A DNA stretch of 64,000 nucleotides from Phosphoribacter sp037045055 (GTDB lineage: Bacteria > Actinomycetota > Actinomycetes > Actinomycetales > Dermatophilaceae): the NCBI GenBank assembly GCA_037045055.1, contig JBAOHJ010000003.1, positions 682,001 through 746,000 of the forward strand. Reading direction: 5' to 3'. Shown here in pieces: positions 47,125 through 55,762 of the stretch. Made by a program: the position numbers and the translations under genes. Position 1 is the stretch's first letter. Every line of letters starts with the position of its first letter. A model generated the notes under the pieces. The model made no database searches. It had not been told where the DNA came from and was given only the letters and a program-made list of their open reading frames with translations.

Positions 47125-49035
47125 TCACCCGCCGCTGCGCGCCGACGCCCTGGCCCGGGCCGCCGTGCGCGCCCGGTCGACCTGGTCGAGGACGACCTTG
47201 CGCAGCCGCACCGCCTCGGGGGTGACCTCGACGCACTCGTCCTCGCGGCAGAACTCCAGGGACTGCTCGAGGCTGAGCCGCCGCGGCGGGACCAGCCGCT
47301 CGAGGACTTCCGCGGTGGAGGAGCGGATGTTCGTCAGCTTCTTCTCGCGGGTGATGTTGACGTCCATGTCGTCGGCGCGGGAGTTCTCCCCGACGATCAT
47401 CCCCTCGTAGACCCGGGTGGTCGGCTCGACGAAGAGGGTGCCTCGCTCCTGGAGGTTGAACATGGCGTAGGAGGTGGCGGCCCCGGACCGGTCGGCGACG
47501 AGCGAGCCGGTCAGTCGGGTGGTGATGGCCCCGGCCCAGGCGGCATACCCGTCGAACACGTGATGGGCGATGCCGGTGCCGCGGGTCTCGGTGAGGAACT
47601 CGGTGCGGAACCCGATGAGGCCCCGCGAGGGCACGACGAACTCCATCCGCACCCAGCCGGTGCCGTGGTTGGTCATGTGCTCGAGCTGGCCCTTGCGGGC
47701 GGCCATGAGCTGGGTCACCGCCCCGAGGAACTCCTCCGGGGCGTCGACGGTGAGCCGTTCGAACGGCTCGTGCACCGCGCCGTCGACCTGGCGGGTGACC
47801 ACCTGGGGCTTGCCGACGGTCAGCTCGAACCCCTCGCGGCGCATCTGCTCGACGAGGATCGCCAACGCCAGCTCGCCACGGCCCTGGACCTCCCAGGTGT
47901 CCGGGCGGGCGGTGGCCAGCACCCGGATCGACACGTTGCCGACGAGCTCGCGCTCGAGGCGGTCCTTGACGAGCCGAGCGGTGACCTTGGCCCCGCGGAC
48001 CCGCCCGGCCAGCGGCGAGGTGTTCGTGCCGATGGTCATCGAGATGGCCGGCTCGTCGACGGTGATCAGCGGCAGCGGCCGGGGGTCGTCCGGGTCCGCG
48101 AGGGTCTCGCCGATCATGATGTCGGCGATGCCGGCGATCGCGATGATGTCGCCGGGCCCGGCCTGCGCGGCCGGTCGGCGCGCCAAGCCCTCGGTGACCA
48201 GCAGCTCGGTGACCTTGACCCGGGGCGTCGAGCCGTCGCGGCGACACCAGGCCACCTGTTGACCCTTGCGGATCGTCCCGTTGTGCACCCGCAGCAGGGC
48301 CAGACGCCCGAGGTAGCTGGAGGAGTCGAGGTTGGTGACCTGGGCTTGCAGGGGCGCCGCGTCGTCGTAGGCGGGGGCCGGCACGGTCGCCATGACGGTC
48401 CGGAACAGCGGCTCGAGATCGGGCCCGTCGGGCATCGTCCCGTCGTCCGGGCGCCGCATCGAGGCCCGGCCCGACTTCGCCGAGGCGTAGACGATCGGGA
48501 AGTCCAGCTGATCCTCGTGGTGCTCGACGTCCTCGAGCAGGTCCATGAACAGGGCGTAGACCTCGTCGACGACCTCGGCGATGCGGGCGTCGGGCCGGTC
48601 CACCTTGTTGATGCACAACACGACCGGTAGCCGCGCGGCCAGGGCCTTGCGCAGGACGAACCGGGTCTGGGGCAGCGGCCCCTCCGAGGCGTCGACGAGC
48701 AGGACGACCCCGTCGACCATGGACAGGCCCCGCTCCACCTCGCCGCCGAAGTCGGCGTGGCCGGGGGTGTCGACGATGTTGATCGTCACGCCCTCGGGGT
48801 GCCCCGCGGCCCGGGCGGAGGGCCCGTGGTAGCGGATCGCGGTGTTCTTCGCCAGGATCGTGATGCCCTTCTCACGCTCCAGGTCGCCGGAGTCCAGGGC
48901 CCGTTCGTCGACGTGTTGGTGGGCCCCGAACGCCCCGCCCTGCCAGAGCATCTTGTCCACGAGGGTGGTCTTGCCGTGGTCGACGTGGGCGACGATGGCG
49001 ACGTTGCGGACGTCGCCGCGGGTCCGGGTGGGCAC
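47125..49035 (-). CDS. typA: Ribosome-associated GTPase TypA/BipA
   Basis: 636 residues. G1 AHVDHGKTTLVDKML, G2/G3 around DTPGHADFGGEVERGL, G4 NKVDRP and G5 region YASAKSG. The EF-G-like domains follow, ending in the BipA-specific C-terminal domain (ERGTLFVEPTTRVYEGMIVGENSR, REKKLTNIRSSTAEVL). It acts in ribosome assembly and stress adaptation. ATG 49035. Divergent from the VIT1-like gene. Confidence 0.95.
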   Translation of the reverse strand: MPTRTRGDVRNVAIVAHVDHGKTTLVDKMLWQGGAFGAHQHVDERALDSGDLEREKGITILAKNTAIRYHGPSARAAGHPEGVTINIVDTPGHADFGGEVERGLSMVDGVVLLVDASEGPLPQTRFVLRKALAARLPVVLCINKVDRPDARIAEVVDEVYALFMDLLEDVEHHEDQLDFPIVYASAKSGRASMRRPDDGTMPDGPDLEPLFRTVMATVPAPAYDDAAPLQAQVTNLDSSSYLGRLALLRVHNGTIRKGQQVAWCRRDGSTPRVKVTELLVTEGLARRPAAQAGPGDIIAIAGIADIMIGETLADPDDPRPLPLITVDEPAISMTIGTNTSPLAGRVRGAKVTARLVKDRLERELVGNVSIRVLATARPDTWEVQGRGELALAILVEQMRREGFELTVGKPQVVTRQVDGAVHEPFERLTVDAPEEFLGAVTQLMAARKGQLEHMTNHGTGWVRMEFVVPSRGLIGFRTEFLTETRGTGIAHHVFDGYAAWAGAITTRLTGSLVADRSGAATSYAMFNLQERGTLFVEPTTRVYEGMIVGENSRADDMDVNITREKKLTNIRSSTAEVLERLVPPRRLSLEQSLEFCREDECVEVTPEAVRLRKVVLDQVDRARTAARARASARSGG

Positions 49036-49086
49036 GACGGACAGTCTCTCAGCCGCACCGGGTCGGCGCGTGACAGGCTACGGGTC

Positions 49087-49797
49087 ATGGCCACCCCACG
49101 GCACCGCGGCGAGCGGCATACCGGCGAGCACGGCTCGCGACTGAACGCCCTGCGCGCTGCGGTGCTCGGCGCCAACGACGGCATCGTGTCCGTCGCCGGT
49201 CTGGTCGTGGGGGTGGCCGGGGCGAGCACCGACTCCACCGTCGTGCTCACCGCCGGGGTCGCCGGGCTGGTGTCCGGCGCGCTGTCGATGGGCGTCGGCG
49301 AGTACGTCTCGGTGAGCACGCAGCGGGACACCGAGGCGGCCCTGCTGCACAAGGAGCGGCGCGAGCTGGCCGAGATGCCCGACGCGGAGCTGGCCGAGCT
49401 GGCCGGCATCTACCAGGGCAAGGGGCTGTCCGCGGAGCTCGCGCGGCAGGTCGCCACCCAGCTCACCGCGCACGACGCCCTGGCCGCCCATGCCGAGGTG
49501 GAGCTGCAGATCGACCCGGACAACCTCACCAACCCGTGGCAGGCCGCGCTGGCCTCGACGGTCTCGTTCGCGCTGGGGGCGCTGCTGCCGCTGCTGGCGA
49601 TCACGCTGTTCCCCGTGTCGGTGCGCCTGCCGGCGACGGTCGCCAGCGTCGTCGTCGCCCTGGCGCTGACCGGCTTCGGCAGCGCCCGCCTGGGCGGGTC
49701 GCCCTGGCCTCGGCCGGTGGCCCGCAACGTCGTCGGGGGGTGGCTGGCGATGACCCTCACCTACGGCATCGGGGCCTTGGTCGGTCGGGCGCTGTAG
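49087..49797 (+). CDS. VIT1/CCC1-type iron/manganese transporter
   Basis: 236 residues. RAAVLGANDGIVSVAGLVVGVAGAS is helix 1 with the family Asp/Asn, GALSMGVGEYVSVSTQRDTE helix 2. A metal-binding-type loop (HKERRELAEMPDAELAELAGIY) and three more helices follow. Likely moves Fe(II) or Mn(II) out of the cytosol. ATG 49087, convergent with argF. Its TAG stop lies in a tandem duplication. Confidence 0.9.
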   Translation: MATPRHRGERHTGEHGSRLNALRAAVLGANDGIVSVAGLVVGVAGASTDSTVVLTAGVAGLVSGALSMGVGEYVSVSTQRDTEAALLHKERRELAEMPDAELAELAGIYQGKGLSAELARQVATQLTAHDALAAHAEVELQIDPDNLTNPWQAALASTVSFALGALLPLLAITLFPVSVRLPATVASVVVALALTGFGSARLGGSPWPRPVARNVVGGWLAMTLTYGIGALVGRAL

Positions 49798-49825
49798 GCG
49801 GGGTCAGGCGCTGTGGGCGGGGTCA
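49788..49825. repeat. 19-base tandem duplication across two convergent stop codons
   Basis: GGCGCTGTAGGCGGGGTCA (49788-49806) is followed at once by GGCGCTGTGGGCGGGGTCA (49807-49825), differing at one base. Copy 1 contains the TAG stop of the VIT1-like gene; copy 2 contains the minus-strand TGA of argF. Confidence 0.85.
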
Positions 49826-50827
49826 TGCGCTCGCGCCGGCCAACGTCGCGGCGAGCACCGCCTTGACGGTGTGCATGCGGTTCTCGCTCTGGTCGAACAC
49901 GATCGACGCCGCGGACTCGAACACCTCGTCGGTGACCTCCATCGAGCTCAGCCCGAACTCGCGGTGGATCCGCTCCCCCACCGCCGTCTCGCGGTCGTGG
50001 AACGCGGGTAGGCAGTGCATGAACTTCACGTCCGGGTTGCCGGTCGAGGCGAGCACGTCGGCGGTGACCCGGTAGGGCGTCAGCAGGGCGATCCGCTGGG
50101 CCCACACGTCGTCCGGCTCGCCCATCGACACCCACACGTCGGTATGGACGAAGTCGACACCGGCGACGCCCTCGTCGAGGTCCTCGGTGAGGGTCACCAG
50201 GGCGCCGGTATGCCGCGCCACCTCGCGGGCGTGGCCGACCACCTCGTCGGTCGGCCACAGGGACCGCGGGGCGACGATCCTGGCGTCCATGCCCGACATG
50301 GCGCCGGCGACGAGCAGGGAGTTGCCCATGTTGTACCGGGCGTCGCCGACGTAGGCGAAGGCGATCTGACCCACCGGCTTGGGGCTGTGCTCGCCCATGG
50401 TCACGACGTCGCACAGCGACTGGGTGGGGTGCCACATGTCGGTGAGGCCGTTGAACACCGGGACGCCGGCGAATTCGGCGAGCGTCTCCACGACGTGGTG
50501 CTGCGAGCCGCGAAACTCGATGCCGTCATAAAGGCGCCCGAGCACCCGGGCGGTGTCCTTGGCCGACTCCTTGTGCCCGAGCTGACTGCCGTGCGGGTCG
50601 AGGTAGGTCAGCTGCGCACCGAGGTGGTGGGCCGCGACCTCGAACGCGCACCGGGTGCGGGTCGAGGTCTTCTCGAAGACCAGGGCGATGCTCTTGCCCA
50701 GCAGCACGCGGTCCTCCCGCCCGTCCCGGCGGGCCGCCTTGAGGCGCGCGGTGAGCTCGACCAGCCCCAGCCACTCGGCGGGCGTGAAGTCGATCTCCTT
50801 GACGAAGTGCCTCCCGGTGAGGTCCAT
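49823..50827 (-). CDS. argF: Ornithine carbamoyltransferase
   Basis: 334 residues. The carbamoyl-phosphate loop is FEKTSTRTRCAFEVA, ornithine-side motifs are DMWHPTQSLCDVVTM and VKFMHCLPAFHDRET. It makes citrulline from ornithine and carbamoyl phosphate. Length and the HxxKES segment (LGHKESAKDTA) fit the catabolic/ArcB-like or E. coli type as much as the actinobacterial arginine-cluster ArgF. No other arg or arc gene is nearby. ATG 50827. Confidence 0.93.
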   Translation of the reverse strand: MDLTGRHFVKEIDFTPAEWLGLVELTARLKAARRDGREDRVLLGKSIALVFEKTSTRTRCAFEVAAHHLGAQLTYLDPHGSQLGHKESAKDTARVLGRLYDGIEFRGSQHHVVETLAEFAGVPVFNGLTDMWHPTQSLCDVVTMGEHSPKPVGQIAFAYVGDARYNMGNSLLVAGAMSGMDARIVAPRSLWPTDEVVGHAREVARHTGALVTLTEDLDEGVAGVDFVHTDVWVSMGEPDDVWAQRIALLTPYRVTADVLASTGNPDVKFMHCLPAFHDRETAVGERIHREFGLSSMEVTDEVFESAASIVFDQSENRMHTVKAVLAATLAGASA

Positions 50828-50911
50828 TCCCCCGATGGTAGGCCAGTGTGTCCGGCATACGGTCAGGGTGTCCGACCCTCGGTCGACGCATCGCTGGGCA
50901 TCCGACGGTCA

Positions 50912-51105
50912 CCTGCGGGCCGTCACCCTCGGGTGCCTCCCGGTAGACGCCGAACGTCCAGGACCCCTCGAGGGCCCGACGCTGGACCTGCAGCTCGCGG
51001 CCCAGCGCCCAGTAGGCCTGCGTCGAGAGCCAGCGATGGACCCGGCCCGTATCGGATCCTGGCCGGGTCGTCGCCGATGAGGTAGCCGGCCGGGCCGGCG
51101 GTCAC
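50912..51105 (-). pseudogene. Truncated, frameshifted GNAT acetyltransferase remnant
   Basis: The minus strand begins with GTG 51105 inside the DUF1508 stop (GTGA overlap), giving TAGPAGYLIGDDPARI. One base too many in GATCC near 51052 shifts the frame; the next frame continues HRWLSTQAYWALGRELQVQ and RRALEGSWTFGVYREA, the typical start of a small GNAT protein, up to about 50912. The remaining half, including the acetyl-CoA site, is gone. The continuation toward argF is not family sequence. Seen by reading two frames together; family match is recalled, not searched. Confidence 0.65.
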
Positions 51106-51284
51106 GCGGTCTGGTCGTCGAGTTTCGCGTCGGGGGCGTTGCGGCGGATCGACTCGATGCCGTTGAGGGCGCTCTTCTTCGACTCGTAGGCCTCGCCGGT
51201 GGCGATGACCTGGCCGTTGCTGGCCTTGAGGCGGAACCGGTACTTGCCGGCCTTGTCCTGGTAGAGCTCGAACTTGCCGGCCAT
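51102..51284 (-). CDS. DUF1508 (YegP-like) small protein
   Basis: 60 residues: MAGKFELYQDKAGKYRFRLKAS, NGQVIATGEAYESKKSALNGI, ESIRRNAP. This is one complete DUF1508 repeat. GAAGGA precedes the ATG at 51284. Downstream overlap with a decayed GNAT gene. Function unknown. Confidence 0.93.
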   Translation of the reverse strand: MAGKFELYQDKAGKYRFRLKASNGQVIATGEAYESKKSALNGIESIRRNAPDAKLDDQTA

Positions 51285-51405
51285 CGCCGTCCTTCCCACG
51301 CAGGTCCCGGGCTCGGAGGCGAACCCGGTGGAGACACTTCGGAGAGTAGGGCCGCCGGACCGGCCGGGACGCGCATTGCCCCACGCCACGCCGATGACCC
51401 GGGGC

Positions 51406-51424
51406 GCAGGCCCTTCGGGCCCGC
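51406..51424 (-). terminator. Hairpin after the GPH symporter gene
   Basis: GC-A-GGCCC pairs with GGGCC-C-GC around a TTC loop, nine bases beyond the symporter stop. One mismatch (A/C). Confidence 0.5.
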
Positions 51425-51433
51425 ACGTGGTGG

Positions 51434-52927
51434 CTACCCGGGCCCGGCTCCGCCGGGGCCATCCAGCGAGCCGGCGAGGTCGTGATGGGCCGGGCGGTGC
51501 GCGCCTTCGGCCTCGACGATGTCGCGCTGGTCGCGGGCCTGCTCGAGCTCGTCGTGCAGGCGGGTCACGGCGTCCTTGGTGAGCGGGTAGCGCCGGGCCA
51601 CGAGCCAGCCGATCCCCATGAACAACGCGACCGACAGCAGCATCGACAGCCGGATGCCCCAGACCGCCGATCCGGGCTGGGTGGCCCCGAACTGCCCGTG
51701 GCGCGACTGCTGGTAGCCGGTGACCTCCAGGACGAGACTGAGGATCTGGATGGCCAGCGCGGAGGCCAGCGCCCGCACGAGGACCAGCAGGCCGCTGAAC
51801 GCGCCCGCGTCGCGCGAGCCCTGGCGCAGCTCGCCGTCGTCGACGACGTCCGGGAACATCACCCACACCATGATCTGCGCGGCGCCCAACCCGATCGCCA
51901 GCAGACCGGCCATGACGTAGACCGGCCAGTGCGGCGCGTGCGGCGGGTAGAACGCGATGCCCGCCATCGCGACGATGCTCACCGGGATGCCGGTGGCGTA
52001 GATGACGTTCTTGCTCACCCGCGACACCAGGCGGATGAGGATCGGGAACATCGTCAGCGTCACCGCGACGAACACCGCGAGGAAGGTCACCGAGCGCAGG
52101 CCCGGCACGGCATACAGGGCGTAGTAGAGGATCACCGCCGTGACGATGTCGATGGTGATCGCCGGGCACAGGTACATCACCGTGAGGAACCGGAAGGACC
52201 GCAGCCGCAACGGGGCGACGACGGCCCGCACCGAGAGCTTGCCGACGTGGGCCGCGATGGGCGCGCGCTCGTGGGTGTGCAGCGCCACCCCCACCAGGGG
52301 CAGGGCGAAGAACAACCCGAAGCCGAAGATCAGGCTCAGGTAGAGCTGGGTGATGCTCAGCGAGCCGGCCTTGAAGTCGGACACCAGGATGGACATGACC
52401 AGCGTCGACCCCGCGCCGGACAGGGTGGCGAAGCCCAGCCGCATGACGTTGACCCGGTTGCGCTCGGCCGCCCAGGTGGTCACCTCGGCGCTCAGCGACG
52501 CGTAGGGCACGGCGACGACACTCGCGATCGTCGTCCAGACCAGGTGGGCGACGATGACGAACCACAGCTTCGCGGTGTCGTTCCAGTCGCCGATCGGGGC
52601 CCACAGCGCGGCCATCCCGGGCGGGATGAGCACGGCGCCGCCGAGGATCCACGGGCGGCGCCGACCCCAACGGGTGCGGGTGCGGTCGGTGATGAGCCCC
52701 ATGAGCGGGTGGTTCACGGCGTCCCAGATCTTCGAGACGAGGATCGTCATGCCGGCCAGGCCGGGGGACATGCCGAGGATGTCGGTGAGGTAGAACAGGT
52801 AGAGCACCGCGATGGTCGCCGCGGCGCCACCGCCGAAGCAGTCCCCGGCGGCGAAGGCCCAGCGCTCCACCGCACCCATCTGCGGGCCGGTGGGCGCGGC
52901 CGGCGCGGACGACGGGGGGCGGGACAC
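51434..52927 (-). CDS. GPH-family sugar:cation symporter (MFS)
   Basis: 497 residues, twelve predicted membrane segments. WDAVNHPLMGLITDRTRTRWGRRRPWILGGA is the loop 2-3 signature of glycoside-pentoside-hexuronide transporters; AAQIMVWVMFPDVVDDGELRQGSRDAGAFSGLLVLVRALASALA is the second-half counterpart. GTG 52927 was chosen with AAGGAG eleven bases ahead; the open frame extends further without family sequence. Substrate unknown. The charged C-terminus (RLHDELEQARDQRDIVEAEG) is coiled-coil-like. Confidence 0.88.
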   Translation of the reverse strand: MSRPPSSAPAAPTGPQMGAVERWAFAAGDCFGGGAAATIAVLYLFYLTDILGMSPGLAGMTILVSKIWDAVNHPLMGLITDRTRTRWGRRRPWILGGAVLIPPGMAALWAPIGDWNDTAKLWFVIVAHLVWTTIASVVAVPYASLSAEVTTWAAERNRVNVMRLGFATLSGAGSTLVMSILVSDFKAGSLSITQLYLSLIFGFGLFFALPLVGVALHTHERAPIAAHVGKLSVRAVVAPLRLRSFRFLTVMYLCPAITIDIVTAVILYYALYAVPGLRSVTFLAVFVAVTLTMFPILIRLVSRVSKNVIYATGIPVSIVAMAGIAFYPPHAPHWPVYVMAGLLAIGLGAAQIMVWVMFPDVVDDGELRQGSRDAGAFSGLLVLVRALASALAIQILSLVLEVTGYQQSRHGQFGATQPGSAVWGIRLSMLLSVALFMGIGWLVARRYPLTKDAVTRLHDELEQARDQRDIVEAEGAHRPAHHDLAGSLDGPGGAGPG

Positions 52928-53019
52928 GAGGCTCGGGGCTCCTTCGGGCAGGGACGCCCTAGTGTGACAGAGCGATGCGGACCGCTCAGGCAGTTCGCCG
53001 CGACGCCCGTGGATCGGAC

Positions 53020-53071
53020 CGGGTCGGCGGTATGCCACGGTGATCGGGCTGGCGCGGGTCGGCGGTATGCC
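53020..53071. repeat. 17-base direct repeat carrying GTATGCC
   Basis: CGGGTCGGCGGTATGCC occurs at 53020-53036 and 53055-53071, 35 bases apart, in the 242-base gap between the symporter start and the deacetylase-like gene. No gene or clear promoter is seen in the rest of the gap. Confidence 0.75.
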
Positions 53072-53169
53072 GCGGCCAGCGGGCACGGCTGGCGACGGCG
53101 GGCCGGGCGCCCGCCGTGTCGGGCCCGACCCTCGCTGTGAGCCTGCTGTGTCACCGTTAGCATGACGTC

Positions 53170-54558
53170 GTGGCTACGGGGACCGCGGGGAGCGGCGGGG
53201 AGCGTGGTGAGGGGTCGACCGGGCAGCCCCGACGGCCGCAGCCCGGGGTGCGCCTCATCGTGGCCCTGGCCGTCGCCGGGGTGCTGGTCACCGCGGCATA
53301 CGCGCTGCGTCCGGGCGAGGACCTGCCCGCGCCGACGGCCTCGTCCATCGGGGCCCCCACGTCCGCAGGAGCCTCGACGGGCCCGGCGCCGACCCCGTCC
53401 ACCGCGGCGGCGGCGATCGGCGACGGCAGCACCGCCGACACCGGACCCCAACCCCATCAGCCTGCCGTCACCAGGCTGAGCCCGGGCCAGCGGCCCCCGC
53501 AGTTCGTCGTCGTGTCGTGGGACGGCGCCGGCGAGACGTCGGGGCTGTTCGCGCACTTCCGCGAGTTCGCGCAACGCCACCAGATGGGCATGACGTTTTT
53601 CGTCTCCGGGATCTACCTGCTCCCCGAGAGCCGGCGCGCCGACTACCACCCGCCTCGACACGCCGTCGGAGCCGCAGACATCGGCCTGCTCTCCGACGCG
53701 GCGATCCGGGCCACGCTGACCCAGATCCGGGGCGCCTGGCTCGAGGGACACGAGATCGGCACCCACTTCAACGGGCACTTCTGCGGCAAGGGCGGCGGCG
53801 GCGACTGGACCCCGGCCGAGTGGGACAGCGAGATCGGCCAGGCGGTGCGCTTCGTGACGACCTGGCGCACGGCGACGGGATTCACTGACCTGCCGCCGCT
53901 GCCGTTCGACTACGACAAAGAGCTCGTCGGGTCGCGCACGCCGTGCCTGGAGGGTCAGGCCGGCCTGGTCAAGGCCGCGGCGACGGCGCGTTGGCGCTAC
54001 GACACCTCGGGCACCGGCCGCCAGGTGTGGCCGACCAAGCTGGCCGGGACGGCGCTGTGGAACATCCCCATGCAGTCGTTGCCGGTGCCCGGCCGGACCA
54101 CGGAGTTCCTCTCCATGGACTACACGTTCCTGGCCAACCAGTCCAAGACGGTCAACGGCGACCCGGCCCAGCGGCCCAAGTGGCAGGCCGAGATGCGCGG
54201 CTCGCTGCTGGCCGGGTTCGCCCGGGCCTACGACGGCAACCGCGCCCCGCTGATCCTGGGTAACCACTTCGAGAACTGGAACGGCGGCATCTACATGAAC
54301 GCCGTCGAGTCGGCCCTCACCGAGATGGCCACCAAACCGGACGTGCGGTTCGTGTCGTTCCGCCAGCTGTGCGACTGGCTCGACGCCCAGGACCCGGCGG
54401 TGCTCGCCGCGCTGCAGGGCCTGCCGGTCGGGTCGGCGCCTTCCGGGGGCTGGGCGACCCTGGCCAAGGGCTCGGCGGGCAGCACGACGCCACCGGCCAC
54501 GCCGCCCGCCGTGTCGGCGCCGCCCACCGTGTCGACGCCGCCGGTCCGGAAGGTCTGA
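53170..54558 (+). CDS. Polysaccharide-deacetylase-like exported protein
   Basis: 462 residues. One N-terminal membrane helix (VRLIVALAVAGVLVTAAYAL), then a Ser/Thr/Pro/Ala linker (50-105) and a NodB-type barrel. FVVVSWDGAGETSG corresponds to motif 1 (TFDDG), here SWDGA, so the second metal-binding Asp is lost. HEIGTHFNGHF matches motif 2 (HxxxH). The enzyme may be inactive or use another ligand. A Pro/Thr/Val C-terminal tail (STTPPATPPAVSAPPTVSTP) ends it. GTG 53170. Confidence 0.82.
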   Translation: MATGTAGSGGERGEGSTGQPRRPQPGVRLIVALAVAGVLVTAAYALRPGEDLPAPTASSIGAPTSAGASTGPAPTPSTAAAAIGDGSTADTGPQPHQPAVTRLSPGQRPPQFVVVSWDGAGETSGLFAHFREFAQRHQMGMTFFVSGIYLLPESRRADYHPPRHAVGAADIGLLSDAAIRATLTQIRGAWLEGHEIGTHFNGHFCGKGGGGDWTPAEWDSEIGQAVRFVTTWRTATGFTDLPPLPFDYDKELVGSRTPCLEGQAGLVKAAATARWRYDTSGTGRQVWPTKLAGTALWNIPMQSLPVPGRTTEFLSMDYTFLANQSKTVNGDPAQRPKWQAEMRGSLLAGFARAYDGNRAPLILGNHFENWNGGIYMNAVESALTEMATKPDVRFVSFRQLCDWLDAQDPAVLAALQGLPVGSAPSGGWATLAKGSAGSTTPPATPPAVSAPPTVSTPPVRKV

Positions 54559-54608
54559 CCGGACGTCCCGGGTGCGCCCGGACCCGGCGGGGCATCCTGC
54601 GCGCCCGG

Positions 54609-54634
54609 GGCGGCAGGCCGGCCGGCCTGTCGCC
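54609..54634. terminator. Palindromic hairpin between convergent genes
   Basis: CAGGCCGGCCGGCCTG is a perfect 16-base palindrome, extended by GGCG/CGCC beyond one G-T wobble. It lies between the deacetylase-like stop (54558) and the ychF stop (54665). Confidence 0.6.
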
Positions 54635-54664
54635 GAGGCGGGTCGTGAGGCCAGTGGCGCGAGC

Positions 54665-55750
54665 TCAGACGTTGACGCGGAACTCGACCACGTCGCCGTC
54701 GGCCATGACGTATTCCTTGCCCTCCATCCGGACCTGCCCCGCCGCCCGGGCCGCAGCCATCGACCCGGCGGCGTCCAACGCGTCGAACGACACCACCTCG
54801 GCCTTGATGAACCCCCGCTGGAAGTCGGTGTGGATCACCCCGGCCGCCTGCGGAGCGGTGGCGCCGGCCCGGATCGTCCAGGCCCGAGACTCCTTCGGCC
54901 CGGCGGTGAGGAAGGTCGCCAGCCCCAGGGTGTGGAAGCCCACCCGGGCCAGCTGGGCCAGGCCCGGCTCGCTCACCCCGACCGTTGCCAGCAGCTCGCG
55001 CGCGTCGGTCTCGTCGAGCTCGGCGAGGTCGGCCTCGAGCTTGGCGTCGAGGACGACCGCGTCGGCGGGGGCCACCGAGGCGGCCAGCCGGGCTACCAGG
55101 TCGGGGTCGCTCACCTGGCCCTCGTCGACGTTGAAGACGTAGATGAACGGCTTGGTGGTCAGCAGCGACAGCTCCCGCGTCGCACCGAGATCGACCCCGT
55201 ATGCCGCGTGGCCGGCATATAGGGTCAGCCCCGCCTCCAGGCAGGCGTGGGCCGCGACGGCGTTGTCGTAGGCCGCCTGCCGCTCCTTGGCCAGGCGGGC
55301 CTCCTTCTCCAGGCGGGGGACGGCCTTCTGGAGGGTCTGCAGGTCGGCCAGGCACAGCTCGGTCTCCACCGTCTCGATGTCCGACGTGGGCGACACCTGG
55401 CCCTCGACGTGGGCCACGTCGAGGTCGGCGAAGACCCGCACCACCTGACAGATCGCGTCGGCCTCGCGGATGTGGGCGAGGAACTGGTTGCCCAGGCCCT
55501 CCCCCGTCGAGGCGCCGCGGACGATCCCGGCGATGTCGACGAAGGACACCGTGGCCGGCACGATCTTGGCGGAGTCGAAGATCTGGGCCAGGCGCCCGAG
55601 CCGCGGGTCGGGCAGCGGCACCACCCCCACGTTGGGCTCGATGGTCGCGAACGGGTAGTTCGCCGCGAGCACGTCGTTGTTCGTCAGGGCGTTGAACAGG
55701 GTGGACTTGCCGACGTTGGGCAGGCCGACGATGCCGATGGTGAGAGCCAC
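54665..55750 (-). CDS. ychF: Redox-regulated ATPase/GTPase YchF
   Basis: 361 residues, full length. P-loop GIVGLPNVGKSTLFNAL, G2 segment ANYPFATIEPNVG, DIAGIVRGASTGEGLGNQFL, and the non-canonical G4 (FVFNVDEG region) that favours ATP. The C-terminal TGS domain ends HTDFQRGFIKAEVV and YVMADGDVVEFRV. It binds ribosomes. ATG 55750; 12 bases downstream of the thioesterase gene. Confidence 0.95.
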   Translation of the reverse strand: MALTIGIVGLPNVGKSTLFNALTNNDVLAANYPFATIEPNVGVVPLPDPRLGRLAQIFDSAKIVPATVSFVDIAGIVRGASTGEGLGNQFLAHIREADAICQVVRVFADLDVAHVEGQVSPTSDIETVETELCLADLQTLQKAVPRLEKEARLAKERQAAYDNAVAAHACLEAGLTLYAGHAAYGVDLGATRELSLLTTKPFIYVFNVDEGQVSDPDLVARLAASVAPADAVVLDAKLEADLAELDETDARELLATVGVSEPGLAQLARVGFHTLGLATFLTAGPKESRAWTIRAGATAPQAAGVIHTDFQRGFIKAEVVSFDALDAAGSMAAARAAGQVRMEGKEYVMADGDVVEFRVNV

Positions 55751-55762
55751 GAACGCGGGAGT

